A DNA stretch of 64,000 nucleotides from Entomomonas asaccharolytica (GTDB lineage: Bacteria; Pseudomonadota; Gammaproteobacteria; Pseudomonadales; Pseudomonadaceae): contig NZ_CP067393.1 in the NCBI RefSeq assembly GCF_016653615.1, forward strand, positions 1,069,673 to 1,133,672, written 5' to 3'. How positions within the stretch are numbered: the stretch's first letter is position 1; each line of letters opens with the position of its first letter. Below are positions 17,964 to 28,360 of the stretch, piece after piece. The notes beneath the pieces were generated by a model. It ran no database searches and was not told where the DNA came from. It worked only from the letters and a program-made list of their open reading frames with translations. Made by a program: the position numbers and the translations under genes.

Positions 17964-18117
17964 AACAAAAAGTGAAATATTTCATGTTTTAAAGGTTAAT
18001 TATTAATAATATCAATTAATCACTAGTAGGTGCTATACGAATAAGCAATAATGTTATAAAGATAATGAATTGAATAGCAATTTTAGTTGTCAGTGGTTGT
18101 AGGAGTAGTGGTAAAAG

Positions 18118-18984
18118 ATGTTTGATGCAAAGGAAGTACGAATTCAATTACCTCATGTTGAACTAGCAGGCTTGGAGTATGGTGATCCTCAAGGAGAACC
18201 TGTATTAGCACTACATGGTTGGTTAGATAACGCCATGAGCTTTGTGCGTTTAAATCCAAAATTAAAAGGTATGCGTATTATTGCCATAGACTTAATGGGG
18301 CATGGCTTTTCGCAACATAAACCTGCAGGAACAGGCTATCAATTGTGGGAAGCTGTATTTAGTACAGTTGCCGTGATACATAAACTAGGCTGGCAGCGAT
18401 GTTCATTATTAGGGCATTCTTTGGGGGCTATCATTTCTGTAATGACTGCGGCTATCCGTCCAGATTTAGTTAAACAATTAATGTTAATAGATGGTTTAGT
18501 TGCTTACTCTAAGCAGCCTACAGAATTTCCTCAGCAGTTACAGCATGCTATGTTAGGGTTTGCTAAATCACTTTCTCAGCCGCAAACAGTGAAAGTTTAT
18601 GATTGTATAGATACTATGATTCAAAGGCGACAAAAAGGATTAGTACCCATCAGTTATGAAGCAGCCAGTTTGCTAATGGAAAGAGGTGCTAAGGCTGTAG
18701 CAGGGGGGTATAGTTGGCGTTCTGATAGTCAGTTAATGATCCCTTCACCTTTTCCGTTAACGGATGATGCGGCATGGTCTTATGCGGAGCAAATAACTTG
18801 CCCCACCCATTTGATTTTAGCTAAACAAGGTTTATTAATTGAAAATAAGCATTTTATGCAGCGTTTAGCACAATTAAATACTTGTAAAGTAGAGGTATTA
18901 GAAGGTGGCCATCATTTACATTTAGATACTGAACAATCTGCACAAGAGGTAGCGGATTATTTTAATGATTGTTTTTTAATATGA
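18118..18984 (+). CDS. Alpha/beta hydrolase, serine-hydrolase-like (SERHL) type
   Basis: The protein has 288 residues. The oxyanion segment L-H-G-W-L-D-N-A lies near 36-43, the nucleophile elbow G-H-S-L-G near 100-104, and the final catalytic His is in G-G-H-H-L-H-L-D near the C-terminus. The D-L-M-G-H-G-x-S motif is present. The overall pattern resembles SERHL-type carboxyl-ester hydrolases. The substrate cannot be deduced. AGGAG lies about 15 bases upstream, which is longer than ideal. A perfect palindromic terminator follows directly. Confidence 0.8.
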   Translation: MFDAKEVRIQLPHVELAGLEYGDPQGEPVLALHGWLDNAMSFVRLNPKLKGMRIIAIDLMGHGFSQHKPAGTGYQLWEAVFSTVAVIHKLGWQRCSLLGHSLGAIISVMTAAIRPDLVKQLMLIDGLVAYSKQPTEFPQQLQHAMLGFAKSLSQPQTVKVYDCIDTMIQRRQKGLVPISYEAASLLMERGAKAVAGGYSWRSDSQLMIPSPFPLTDDAAWSYAEQITCPTHLILAKQGLLIENKHFMQRLAQLNTCKVEVLEGGHHLHLDTEQSAQEVADYFNDCFLI

Positions 18985-19012
18985 TAAAGGTGAGTTAAAA
19001 CTCACCTTTATC
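18983..19012. terminator. Bidirectional terminator between the hydrolase gene and sohB
   Basis: A perfect 14-bp stem GATAAAGGTGAGTT/AACTCACCTTTATC with a 2-base centre separates the convergent genes ending at 18984 and 19021. Confidence 0.75.
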
Positions 19013-19020
19013 AATAGCAA

Positions 19021-20049
19021 TTAACGCCAAAAACGTAATTGATTGAGATGATCTAATCCTTTGGTTAATACGTGATCTACAGTAGCTGCAGCACCAAAGC
19101 CTATTTTTTCCTGTAGGCCTCTCTTGATAACATAATGAACACAGTAAATATCAGCTTGTTTAGCTTTATCCATTAAGTACTGATCACTGGTGACGATACT
19201 ATCAACCAAATGTTTTTCTAAGGCAGCCGTACCCAACCATGTTTCACCTGTGGCTATTTCATCAATATTAAGATGTGGGCGGTTGGCTGCTACAAAGCTT
19301 TTAAAAAGTTGATGAGTGATTTCTAAATCTTCTTGGAATTTTTCACGACCTTTGGCAGTATTTTCACCAAATATAGTCATGGTGCGTTTATATTCACCCG
19401 CTGTCATCACTTCATAATCAATATCATGTTTTTTTAATAGTTTATGAGCATTGGGTATTTGGGCCACGACACCAATAGAGCCTAAAATAGCAAAAGGTGC
19501 AGAATAAATACGGTTACCTATACAGGCCATCATATAGCCACCACTAGCAGCAACTTTGTCCACACATATTGTCAATGGAATATTGGCTTCACGAATTCTA
19601 GATAGTTGCGAGGCCGCCAATCCGTAGCTATGCACCATACCACCAGGGCTTTCTAAACGAACAACTACCTCATCAGCAGGAGTGGCAATAGTCAAAATCG
19701 CAGTTATTTCTTGACGTAAATTTTCAACCGCAGACGCTTTGATATCACCTATAAAATCTAAAACAAAGACTCTAGATTTGGTTGTTGGTTGTTTACCTTT
19801 ATCCGCTTTTTGCTGCTTTGTTTTTTCTTTTTTGAGTTTTTTTAGAACGTCTTTCTCAAAAATAGCCTCTTCGAGTTGATCATGAAGTTTATCAAAATGC
19901 TCATTAATTTTTTGAATTTGTAATTGGCCTTTTTGAGCTTCATGTTTACGGCTTTTTAAGCTGACGATAAATATAAGCACAGCAATAATAGCAATAACGA
20001 GTGTTACTGTTTTTAAAAGGAAACTAGCATATTCTAATAAAAAAGCCAC
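19021..20049 (-). CDS. sohB: SohB, inner-membrane S49-family serine protease
   Basis: The protein has 342 residues from the chosen start. One N-terminal membrane anchor (L-L-K-T-V-T-L-V-I-A-I-I-A-V-L-I-F-I-V-S) is followed by a charged, coiled-coil-like Lys/Gln/Glu-rich linker. The ClpP/SppA-like protease domain contains E-S-P-G-G-M-V-H and the nucleophile Ser in V-D-K-V-A-A-S-G-G-Y-M-M-A, with the partner lysine in the later A-G-E-Y-K-R-T region. The GTG at 20049 has GGGGA 8 bases upstream and gives the family-like start A-F-L-L-E-Y-A-S-F-L. An in-frame ATG at 20091 would add 14 unconserved residues. It acts as a periplasm-facing peptidase. Confidence 0.9.
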   Translation of the reverse strand: MAFLLEYASFLLKTVTLVIAIIAVLIFIVSLKSRKHEAQKGQLQIQKINEHFDKLHDQLEEAIFEKDVLKKLKKEKTKQQKADKGKQPTTKSRVFVLDFIGDIKASAVENLRQEITAILTIATPADEVVVRLESPGGMVHSYGLAASQLSRIREANIPLTICVDKVAASGGYMMACIGNRIYSAPFAILGSIGVVAQIPNAHKLLKKHDIDYEVMTAGEYKRTMTIFGENTAKGREKFQEDLEITHQLFKSFVAANRPHLNIDEIATGETWLGTAALEKHLVDSIVTSDQYLMDKAKQADIYCVHYVIKRGLQEKIGFGAAATVDHVLTKGLDHLNQLRFWR

Positions 20050-20222
20050 TGTATTTTCCCCAGAATGAATAAAATTGGTAGTTAAACGCACATTGTACAG
20101 ATTTTAAAAAAGGATCGGTATGCTAATTATATAGTTTGAAAGATAATTTAATGAAAAAATTATTATCTGATGTAAACTAATTACTTTTTTTAAGTACTAA
20201 TAATAGTTAAAGGAGTTTATTG

Positions 20223-20534
20223 ATGAGTGCTGATGAAATTATTGAACAATTAAAGTCAAAATTTAACCCAGAAGCTGCTCAAGGAAAAGATTTAACGTTT
20301 CAGTTTATGATTGAAGGTTATCAAAATTATAGCTTGAAAGTAAAAGATGGCACTTGTGTTATTGTTGAAGGTGTTGTCAATGATGCTGATGTTACGTTAA
20401 GTATGGATAAACAAGACTTCAAGGCAATGTTAAATAAAGAATTGAATGCAATGATGGCATTGATGACAGGTAAATTAAGAATCGATGGTAACCCATTGTT
20501 AGCCATGCAATTAAGCCAATTATTTTCTATATAG
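20223..20534 (+). CDS. SCP2 sterol-carrier-domain protein
   Basis: The protein has 103 residues and consists of a single SCP2 domain (F-Q-F-M-I-E-G, D-A-D-V-T-L-S-M-D-K-Q-D-F, L-M-T-G-K-L-R-I-D-G-N). Such domains bind lipids or other hydrophobic ligands. Bacterial stand-alone copies are cytoplasmic and poorly characterised. The start is ATG 20223, 7 bases after AGGAG at 20211-20215. The TTG three bases earlier is less likely. The TauE/SafE gene begins 15 bases downstream. Confidence 0.88.
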   Translation: MSADEIIEQLKSKFNPEAAQGKDLTFQFMIEGYQNYSLKVKDGTCVIVEGVVNDADVTLSMDKQDFKAMLNKELNAMMALMTGKLRIDGNPLLAMQLSQLFSI

Positions 20535-20549
20535 TAAGTAGAGGTTTAC

Positions 20550-21326
20550 TTGGATCCTTTTTCTCTCAGTCCTGAGTTATTATTAATACTATCGGTTGTT
20601 GCTTTTATTGCAGGTTTTATTGATGCAATTGCTGGTGGAGGAGGTTTAATTACGGTGCCTGCATTATTAACTGCTGGAGTACCTCCTCACCTAGTATTAG
20701 GGACTAATAAGTTAAGTGCAACTTTTGGTTCAGCTACTGCTAGCTTTGCTTATTATCGAAAGAAATTATTTTTACCTAAACTTTGGTGGCCTAATCTATT
20801 AGCAACAGCTGTAGGTGCTGTAATAGGTGCTGTGATTGCACATAATTTATCAGCCAGTTTTTTAGAAAAATTCTTGCCAATTATTGTCTTTAGTTGTGGT
20901 CTGTATTTTCTATTTTCAAAAACACCTAATAAAACGATGGCTGACAATGTAATTATCAAAAAGCCTAGACAATTGCCTCAGGGATTTACATTAGGGTTTT
21001 ATGATGGGATTGCAGGGCCTGGTACAGGTGCCTTTTGGATGGTAAGTACATTATTAATGTACCCTGTTGATTTATTGAGAGCCAGTGGCGTTGCAAGAAC
21101 CATGAACTTTGTCAGTAATGGCATGGCATTAGCTGTATTTATTGCTTATAACCAAGTGGCTTGGTTATTGGGTCTTTGTATGGGGTTGGCTTTAATGATG
21201 GGGGCTTATTTAGGTGCTAACAGTGCCATTAAAGGCGGCTCTAAGCTTATAAGACCTATTTTTATTTGTGTGGTAATGGCTATTACTATTCGTTTAGTGT
21301 GGAAAGGTTGGTTTGGCGGTAGCTAA
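20550..21326 (+). CDS. TauE/SafE-family sulfite/anion permease
   Basis: The protein has 258 residues and about eight membrane segments. The family signature F-I-D-A-I-A-G-G-G-G-L-I-T-V-P-A-L-L follows the first helix and is repeated in weaker form as Y-D-G-I-A-G-P-G-T-G-A-F in the second half, the inverted-repeat pattern of TSUP transporters. Substrates in the family include sulfite, sulfonates and other anions. The one used here is unknown. The start is TTG 20550, with GAGG upstream. Its 3' end overlaps the convergent nudC by 33 bases. Confidence 0.85.
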   Translation: MDPFSLSPELLLILSVVAFIAGFIDAIAGGGGLITVPALLTAGVPPHLVLGTNKLSATFGSATASFAYYRKKLFLPKLWWPNLLATAVGAVIGAVIAHNLSASFLEKFLPIIVFSCGLYFLFSKTPNKTMADNVIIKKPRQLPQGFTLGFYDGIAGPGTGAFWMVSTLLMYPVDLLRASGVARTMNFVSNGMALAVFIAYNQVAWLLGLCMGLALMMGAYLGANSAIKGGSKLIRPIFICVVMAITIRLVWKGWFGGS

Positions 21327-22133
21327 TTTTTCAGCGATATAAAGATCTATTAAGTATCTTGAAATAGCTTGTTTAGGTGGAAGTTCTGGAAGTTTTTTAA
21401 TAGTAAACCATTGGGCATCTTCAATTTCATCAGGTTGAGGTGTTATTTCTCCAGCTGCATAATCAGCATGAAAGCCTAGCATTAAAGAGTAGGGATAAGG
21501 CCAGTTTTGGCTGCCAATATAACGTAAATTATTAATGGTAATGCCTACTTCTTCATGTACTTCACGATGTACGCAATCCTCTACAGATTCACCTGCTTCA
21601 ACAAAGCCTGCTAAAGTGCTATACATGTTGTTAGCAAAACGCGGTGAACGAGCCAATAATATTTCATCGCCTCTTGTGATAAGAATGATCATACAGGGAT
21701 TAAGGCGTGGATAAACTATATTGTTACAGGCTACACAATACATATGATGCTGTTTGCTATTGTGCTGCATTCTACTACCGCAACGGCCACAGAATTTATA
21801 ATCAATAGCCCATGTAGCTAATTGTGCAGCATAACCCAACAATTTAAAAGTGATAGGATCTATTTGCAACATTAGTGGCCGTAATGATTGCCAGTGGGTG
21901 TGGGATAGTAAGGAGTATTGCTTATCTAAAATAACAAGATGAACAGGAATATTATTCCATAAACCTAAGCTAATTATCTGATGATCAACTTGATTAATCG
22001 ATGAGAATAGATCATCTAAAACAAAAAGAACTTGATATTGGTCTGTACATAAAAACTGATTATTTGCATAGATCAATAATAAGTTCTTTTGAGTTGTTTG
22101 TAATGGAATATTAGCTTTTACGAAAGAGTCCAA
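21294..22133 (-). CDS. nudC: NudC, NADH pyrophosphatase / NAD-cap decapping hydrolase
   Basis: The protein has 279 residues. The zinc ribbon C-G-R-C-G...C-V-A-C lies in mid-protein. The Nudix box G-F-V-E-A-G-E-S-V-E-D-C-V-H-R-E-V-H-E-E-V-G is complete. The NADH-specificity motif appears as S-Q-N-W-P-Y-P-Y-S-L-M-L-G-F (consensus SQPWPFPxS), with Asn and Tyr substitutions. It hydrolyses NAD(H) to NMN(H) and AMP and removes NAD caps from RNA. Its start overlaps the fimL stop by 16 bases, so the pair is translationally linked. The same adjacency occurs in P. aeruginosa. Confidence 0.93.
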   Translation of the reverse strand: MDSFVKANIPLQTTQKNLLLIYANNQFLCTDQYQVLFVLDDLFSSINQVDHQIISLGLWNNIPVHLVILDKQYSLLSHTHWQSLRPLMLQIDPITFKLLGYAAQLATWAIDYKFCGRCGSRMQHNSKQHHMYCVACNNIVYPRLNPCMIILITRGDEILLARSPRFANNMYSTLAGFVEAGESVEDCVHREVHEEVGITINNLRYIGSQNWPYPYSLMLGFHADYAAGEITPQPDEIEDAQWFTIKKLPELPPKQAISRYLIDLYIAEKLATAKPTFPH

Positions 22134-24331
22134 TTTTCAGGCCTTGTAAACTTAATATCATCATCACTCTGTACCTTTTCAGTAGATTGCGGTTTTGTCG
22201 CTGGTTTTTCTTCTTTATTTTCATCGGTTTGAGCAATTGGTTCTAAGGATAATTTTGATGACGCAGATATATCCGCTAGAGTTTTTTCTTCTACTTTAGT
22301 CGTTTCAACTGTAGGGGCAGGTGTTGCTGCTGTAGGTTCTTTAATAATATCAGTGTTACCTATAGTCGCTGTTTTTTGTTCTTCTTGACTAGCAGTCACA
22401 TCAACTTTAAAGGAAGAAAAATCATCAAGATTAAAATCTAAGTCTTTTGACTCTTGTAATGTTTCAGTATTATTGTTTATTGCTTTTTCGTCATAAACAT
22501 CTGTGAATAAACTGGCAGGCTTAGCATTATTATTTATAGCTTCGGGGGCTACTGTGTCTAATGTTGGAATTGCTCTCGCTTTTTTAGCTGTTACAGCAGG
22601 TGCAATTGGAGCTGCAGGAATCTCAATATCAGGTACATTGAGTGTCGCTAAACTCTCTTCAGCTAGGTCTAATACTTTATTATCAGCAACAACATTTGAA
22701 TTTAATGTTCCTGTTTCCATAAAGAATTCGAGACTAGCAAAAATATCAGCCAAGTTATCAAGTTGTTGGGTATCTGGTAAAGTATCTGTGGTTAACATTT
22801 TGGTATCAATGTAGTAGTTACATTGGCGAATGATTTTGGCTGCTCTTTCTTGGTTAAGAAACAGTAAACAGCCATAAATTTCATTTAAGATTTGTGGCAT
22901 TTTTTCTAAGTATTGTTTATCACCCTTAGATTCAACATAGCCCATTATGTTTTGTTGGGCTGTGCCAATACCAGTTAAAGACTCTTGAATGGCAAGCGAA
23001 CGACCTTGTTTAAGATATTGATTAATAGTATCTTCTACGGCATCAGGATTGCTAGCCATTGATTTTTCATTATCATCACAAGAAGCTGTGGTTTCATAAT
23101 TTAGAATAATACCTTCTACATGCAGTATTACATCTGCTAATTTATCTAAGATACTAGGGCTAAGGTCGGTTTCATTTTTATTTAATTCCAATATTCCAAT
23201 CTGTTCTTTTAACATGGTTTCAGCCGATTGTAGGCCAACCAATGAAAGAGTTTTAATAAGGTGTTCTAGGTTATTTAGTAAAGACTCAGTAAGTGTTTGA
23301 TGATCTGCACTGCGGCTAGTAAATGCATCTATTGAGTATTGAGTTTGTACTAACTCTTCTCTTACCGCTGCTGTAAAAGAACAAATAGCACTTTGGCTAG
23401 GGCCTGCTAGTTTGTTCATTTCCGCTTCTAATACTTTATTATTATAGGGTAGAGGAGCTAAATTAAATGCACCAAATACAGTGAGAGCCTTTATACCAAA
23501 GGCATTATCCAAAGAAACTATGTATAGTAGGTCTTTTAACAATGATTCATTAATTGATTCATGGTTTATTTGAGTTTTACGTAGTTGCTGATCTACACGG
23601 CTAAATAGTTTTTTACGGGTAGGGTAGGCTGTCATTCTTGAATCAGTAAATGATTCAATCGCTGCAGAAGTCACCCAACATAGTCTGGCAGCATTTTCAT
23701 CATCAAGGTGTTTTTGTAATCTATCCATAGATCTGGACATCATACGTAAACTTGCTTCCCTGTTTTCGTCTTTAATTAAGCCTAATAAGCCAATCTGATA
23801 CATTTGGCGCAACCTACCAAACAGAGCTAAATCGATAGTCTCTGGTAATGGGTTGGGTAATGGAGGCTGTATAATAGAAATATCAGCAAAATAACTATCA
23901 GGCAATGGTGGTTTTTTATCTGTTAATCGTAATTCGTTGATAACAGGAAGCAATAGTTCTGGTAAGGGATAAGGATAATTTTCAAAGTTTTCTAAATAAC
24001 GGCGTAAGGTGAAAATAGCCGTACTTAAAGTGCTTAAGGTGTTATCCCATTGTCCATCCGCCTCTGTAGGAATAGCCAATGCACGCTCTAACATAAGGTC
24101 AGTTAAGGTAGTAGCACCAGAAATCTCGATTAATGTTAAAGAGCCACGGATCTGTTGTAAAGCTTGGATAAACTGTTGTAGAGAAGCATTGCTTTGACGT
24201 TCAGAAATAAACATTTCTAAACAGCGTTCAGCATGGTCAATGGTGATAAATAGCTCATTCTTAACTAGGTTAAGAAGAGTTATGATTGTTTTCATTTGTT
24301 TTGGTGTTGTGGGTGTTGCCAAATCAGTCAT
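22118..24331 (-). CDS. fimL: FimL-like pilus/cAMP regulatory protein with long C-terminal extension
   Basis: The protein has 737 residues. The helical N-terminal 550 residues (N-E-L-F-I-T-I-D-H-A-E near 29-39, L-P-E-L-L-L-P-V-I-N-E-L, R-Q-M-Y-Q-I-G-L-L-G-L) resemble FimL and the N-terminus of ChpA, degenerate HPT-like domains lacking the phospho-accepting His. FimL promotes twitching and CyaB-dependent cAMP signalling in P. aeruginosa. P. aeruginosa FimL has about 557 residues. Here an extra tail of roughly 180 residues, rich in Ala, Pro, Thr, Glu and Lys and probably disordered, precedes a final F-T-R-P-E-N-W-T-L-S. Adjacency to nudC supports the call. Confidence 0.8.
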   Translation of the reverse strand: MTDLATPTTPKQMKTIITLLNLVKNELFITIDHAERCLEMFISERQSNASLQQFIQALQQIRGSLTLIEISGATTLTDLMLERALAIPTEADGQWDNTLSTLSTAIFTLRRYLENFENYPYPLPELLLPVINELRLTDKKPPLPDSYFADISIIQPPLPNPLPETIDLALFGRLRQMYQIGLLGLIKDENREASLRMMSRSMDRLQKHLDDENAARLCWVTSAAIESFTDSRMTAYPTRKKLFSRVDQQLRKTQINHESINESLLKDLLYIVSLDNAFGIKALTVFGAFNLAPLPYNNKVLEAEMNKLAGPSQSAICSFTAAVREELVQTQYSIDAFTSRSADHQTLTESLLNNLEHLIKTLSLVGLQSAETMLKEQIGILELNKNETDLSPSILDKLADVILHVEGIILNYETTASCDDNEKSMASNPDAVEDTINQYLKQGRSLAIQESLTGIGTAQQNIMGYVESKGDKQYLEKMPQILNEIYGCLLFLNQERAAKIIRQCNYYIDTKMLTTDTLPDTQQLDNLADIFASLEFFMETGTLNSNVVADNKVLDLAEESLATLNVPDIEIPAAPIAPAVTAKKARAIPTLDTVAPEAINNNAKPASLFTDVYDEKAINNNTETLQESKDLDFNLDDFSSFKVDVTASQEEQKTATIGNTDIIKEPTAATPAPTVETTKVEEKTLADISASSKLSLEPIAQTDENKEEKPATKPQSTEKVQSDDDIKFTRPENWTLS

Positions 24332-24779
24332 TGAAACTTGCCTACATAATTTAATGGGGTAAACACATAAAACATGTTGTTATGTAGAAGGTAATTTGCA
24401 TGTAATCTATTCATATCGAATTATTACTCAAATGCCTTCCATTGCATTATTAATGGTTTAGCTGCTAACCGTTAAACAATACATCCTTAAGTCTTATTCT
24501 AACAAAACACTTTAAGTCGTTATGCTATTAAAGTCATTGTATGTTACATGGGTTAATAATGCTATTAAGGTACATTATACCTATTCCATTAGTAAATATC
24601 TAATCTGTTGGTTAATCTAGTTAATTAGCGATGTTATGAGAAATATCAATAGAGCTTAATTAAATAAAAGATTCTGAAAGTGGAACTATTTAAATAACTG
24701 GATGTATATATTAATTATTGCTATTACTTGTACAACAGGTTTTAGGCTAAATGCATTTTATGCTGAGTATTATTTTATT
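24332..24779. other. Long intergenic region between fimL and kup
   Basis: These 448 bases are AT-rich and separate divergent fimL and kup. I find no convincing promoter pair, hairpin terminator or conserved RNA motif. The last 78 bases (from ATG 24702) are in frame with kup and could be an N-terminal extension. Confidence 0.4.
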
Positions 24780-26702
24780 ATGGTTGACACAACACAACAT
24801 TCAGAAAGTCAGAATTTATCAGAGAATACTAATCAAAAAACAAAAAAGGTAACCAGTGCATTATTAATAGGTGCTATGGGGGTGGTGTATGGTGATATTG
24901 GTACCAGTCCCCTATATACATTAAAAGAAGTGTTTCATATTGGTGGTATTACGACTAATGAAATAGGTGTATTAGGCATATTATCCCTGATTTTTTGGTC
25001 TTTAGTGTGGGTTGTTTCCTTTAAGTATGTCATTTTTATTTTGAGAGCGGATAACGAAGGTGAGGGTGGTACAATGTCGTTGATCGCTTTAGCCCAAACA
25101 GCCACTCAAAACTATCCCAAACTGCGTAAAGTAATCGTCTTGTTAGGATTATTTGGGGCAGGTCTTTTTTATGGGGACAGTATGATTACTCCCTCTGTAT
25201 CTGTGCTTTCAGCAGTTGAAGGGTTAATGTTAATACCTTCTTTTAAAGGGTTAGATCAATTTATTGTGCCTTTGGCCGTTGTTATTTTGATTGTTTTATT
25301 TTTGTTTCAACGATTTGGTACAGCCCATATAGGAAGGCTTTTTGGGCCTATTATGATGTTGTGGTTTTTAACCTTAGCGGTATTAGGAATATATGGCATT
25401 ATCCATAATCCCGTGGTATTAAAAGCGTTAAATCCAATGCGGGCGATTGAGTTTATTTACTATCATAAGGCAGTGGGTTTTCTTATTTTAAGTGCTGTGG
25501 TTTTAGCCTTAACAGGGGCGGAAGCACTGTATGCTGATATGGGACATTTTGGTCGAGCGCCAATCTCTCGTGCTTGGTTTTTCTTTGTATTTCCAGCCTT
25601 AGTGCTAAATTATTTTGGTCAAGGCGCAATGATTCTCCTAGACCCAAGTGTTAAACATAATCCTTTTTTCTTATTGGCGCCTGAATGGGCTTTAATGCCG
25701 TTAATTTTGATTGCTACTTTAGCTACTGTGATTGCTTCGCAAGCCGTTATCTCTGGAGCGTTCTCTTTAACACAACAGGCTATTCAGTTAGGTTATATAC
25801 CTAATATGTTGATTCGTCATACGTCCAGTGATGAGAAAGGGCAAATTTATATTCCTTTTATCAATTGGTCGCTAATGGTTGGTGTAGTATTGCTAATTTT
25901 TGGCTTTGGTTCTTCTTCTGCACTAGCTTCAGCCTATGGTATCGCTGTAACAGGAACGATGATTATTACAACACTATTGGTTTCTAGTGTAGTGTTGTTA
26001 CTCTGGAGATGGCCACTTTGGTTGGCTATTCCTTTATTACTAGCATTCTTTATTGTTGATGCACTTTATTTTGCTGCTAATTTACCTAAAGTAATGCATG
26101 GTGGTGAATTCCCTATTATTGTGGGTATTGTGCTATTTATTATTATGAGCACTTGGAAAAGAGGCCGCGCTTTATTAACAAAAAGTTTGGAGGAAAACAG
26201 TTTACCATTACCTGCTTTTATTTCTAGCATACAAATAAATCCACCACACCGAATACAAGGTACAGGGGTATTTTTAACATCACGTTTAGATGTGGTTCCT
26301 AACTCGCTATTGCTTAATTTAATCCATAATCAGATTTTGCATGAGCAAATCGTGTTATTAACGGTAATCGTTGATAATTTGCCAAGGGTGCATCCAGATA
26401 GGCATTTTAAGGTTGAAGTATTTGGTGAGGGCTTTTATCGCATTGTATTACATTATGGTTTTATGGAAGAGCCTGATATACCAAAGGCATTACAACAGTG
26501 CCATTTACCTGAGCTAGATTTTAATAATATGACAACCACCTATTATTTAACCCGAGAAACTATTATTCCTTCAAAAATGGGTATGGCACGTTGGCGTCAA
26601 GCATTGTTTTCATTTATGATGAAGAATGCGAGTGCAAGTTTGCGTTATTTTAATTTACCAATGAACCGAGTGATCGAACTTGGTACACAAGTGGAAATAT
26701 AA
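24780..26702 (+). CDS. kup: Kup, low-affinity potassium:proton symporter
   Basis: The protein has 640 residues from the chosen start. The family signature [20 protein letters not shown] lies near residues 30-50. About twelve membrane helices follow, then a cytoplasmic C-terminal domain of some 150-180 residues. It takes up K+ across the inner membrane. ATG 24780 is chosen because it gives the usual polar N-terminus. An upstream in-frame ATG at 24702 would add 26 hydrophobic residues not expected in the family. Neither has a strong ribosome-binding site, so the start is uncertain. The adenine deaminase gene follows with a 3-base gap. Confidence 0.93.
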   Translation: MVDTTQHSESQNLSENTNQKTKKVTSALLIGAMGVVYGDIGTSPLYTLKEVFHIGGITTNEIGVLGILSLIFWSLVWVVSFKYVIFILRADNEGEGGTMSLIALAQTATQNYPKLRKVIVLLGLFGAGLFYGDSMITPSVSVLSAVEGLMLIPSFKGLDQFIVPLAVVILIVLFLFQRFGTAHIGRLFGPIMMLWFLTLAVLGIYGIIHNPVVLKALNPMRAIEFIYYHKAVGFLILSAVVLALTGAEALYADMGHFGRAPISRAWFFFVFPALVLNYFGQGAMILLDPSVKHNPFFLLAPEWALMPLILIATLATVIASQAVISGAFSLTQQAIQLGYIPNMLIRHTSSDEKGQIYIPFINWSLMVGVVLLIFGFGSSSALASAYGIAVTGTMIITTLLVSSVVLLLWRWPLWLAIPLLLAFFIVDALYFAANLPKVMHGGEFPIIVGIVLFIIMSTWKRGRALLTKSLEENSLPLPAFISSIQINPPHRIQGTGVFLTSRLDVVPNSLLLNLIHNQILHEQIVLLTVIVDNLPRVHPDRHFKVEVFGEGFYRIVLHYGFMEEPDIPKALQQCHLPELDFNNMTTTYYLTRETIIPSKMGMARWRQALFSFMMKNASASLRYFNLPMNRVIELGTQVEI

Positions 26703-27656
<954 letters not shown>

Positions 27657-27971
27657 CTTTCAGTTATAAGCTGCCTTAATTGATTATAATTAAGGCATTT
27701 TCCATTCTTAAATAAATAGGTTAATTCTTACCATATTTTATATCATCAATCCCTCTATAAGCATTTACGATAATACTATCTACTGTTCAGAGATAGGGTT
27801 TTATTTACCATAAATGTAATCAAAATAGTTTATAAAAAAATACTGTAGTTGCTGTGCCTTATTATAACTTAATGATTGATTTAGTTTTACGTGATTAAGA
27901 TTTATGCTAAGAAAAACATTGGTTTTATGTTATCTTATACAGGTGTTAATGAAGTGATTAGAGTAGATAAA
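27657..27971. other. Intergenic region downstream of the adenine deaminase gene
   Basis: The only clear element is the hairpin at 27672-27701. The rest is AT-rich and holds whatever promoter serves the ArsC-like gene and dapD. An in-frame extension of the ArsC-like gene up to 27891 is open but lacks conserved residues. Confidence 0.4.
27672..27701 (+). terminator. Intrinsic terminator after the adenine deaminase gene
   Basis: A perfect 10-bp stem TGCCTTAATT/AATTAAGGCA (27672-27681 and 27688-27697) is followed by TTTT and lies 15 bases past the stop codon. Confidence 0.7.
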
Positions 27972-28343
27972 ATGACAACTAAAAAGGATGATACAATAAC
28001 CATTTTTGGTATTAAAAATTGTAATACCATGAAAAAAGCATTTGTTTATTTAGATGAACATCATATCAGTTATCAATTTCATGATTATAAAAAACAAGGA
28101 ATTGATAAAAAGCATTTACAAGCATGGTGTAAAGAACACGGTTGGGAAAAAGTTATTAATAAAGCAGGGTTAACTTTTAAAAAGTTGACTGATGAGCAGA
28201 AAAAAGATTTAACAGAAAGTAAAGCAATAGACTTAATGATTGCACTACCTTCAATGATAAAACGCCCTGTCTTAGATGTAGGTAATAAGACATTATTAGG
28301 TTTTAAAGCTGAAGAGTATGATCAAGTATTAAGTTTAAAATAA
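27972..28343 (+). CDS. ArsC/Spx-family reductase-like protein (YffB type)
   Basis: The protein has 123 residues with a thioredoxin-like ArsC fold. I-F-G-I-K-N-C-N-T-M-K-K-A carries the single conserved cysteine of the YffB/Spx group, not a CxxC pair. R-P-V-L-D-V-G-N-K (the Arg-Pro loop) is near the C-terminus. The start ATG 27972 matches family length. A longer form from 27891 is open but unlikely. It is 17 bases upstream of dapD, as in Pseudomonas, and is probably in one operon with it. The YffB function is uncertain; glutathione-dependent thiol reduction has been suggested. Confidence 0.87.
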   Translation: MTTKKDDTITIFGIKNCNTMKKAFVYLDEHHISYQFHDYKKQGIDKKHLQAWCKEHGWEKVINKAGLTFKKLTDEQKKDLTESKAIDLMIALPSMIKRPVLDVGNKTLLGFKAEEYDQVLSLK

Positions 28344-28360
28344 TAGAGATCGAGGATTTT

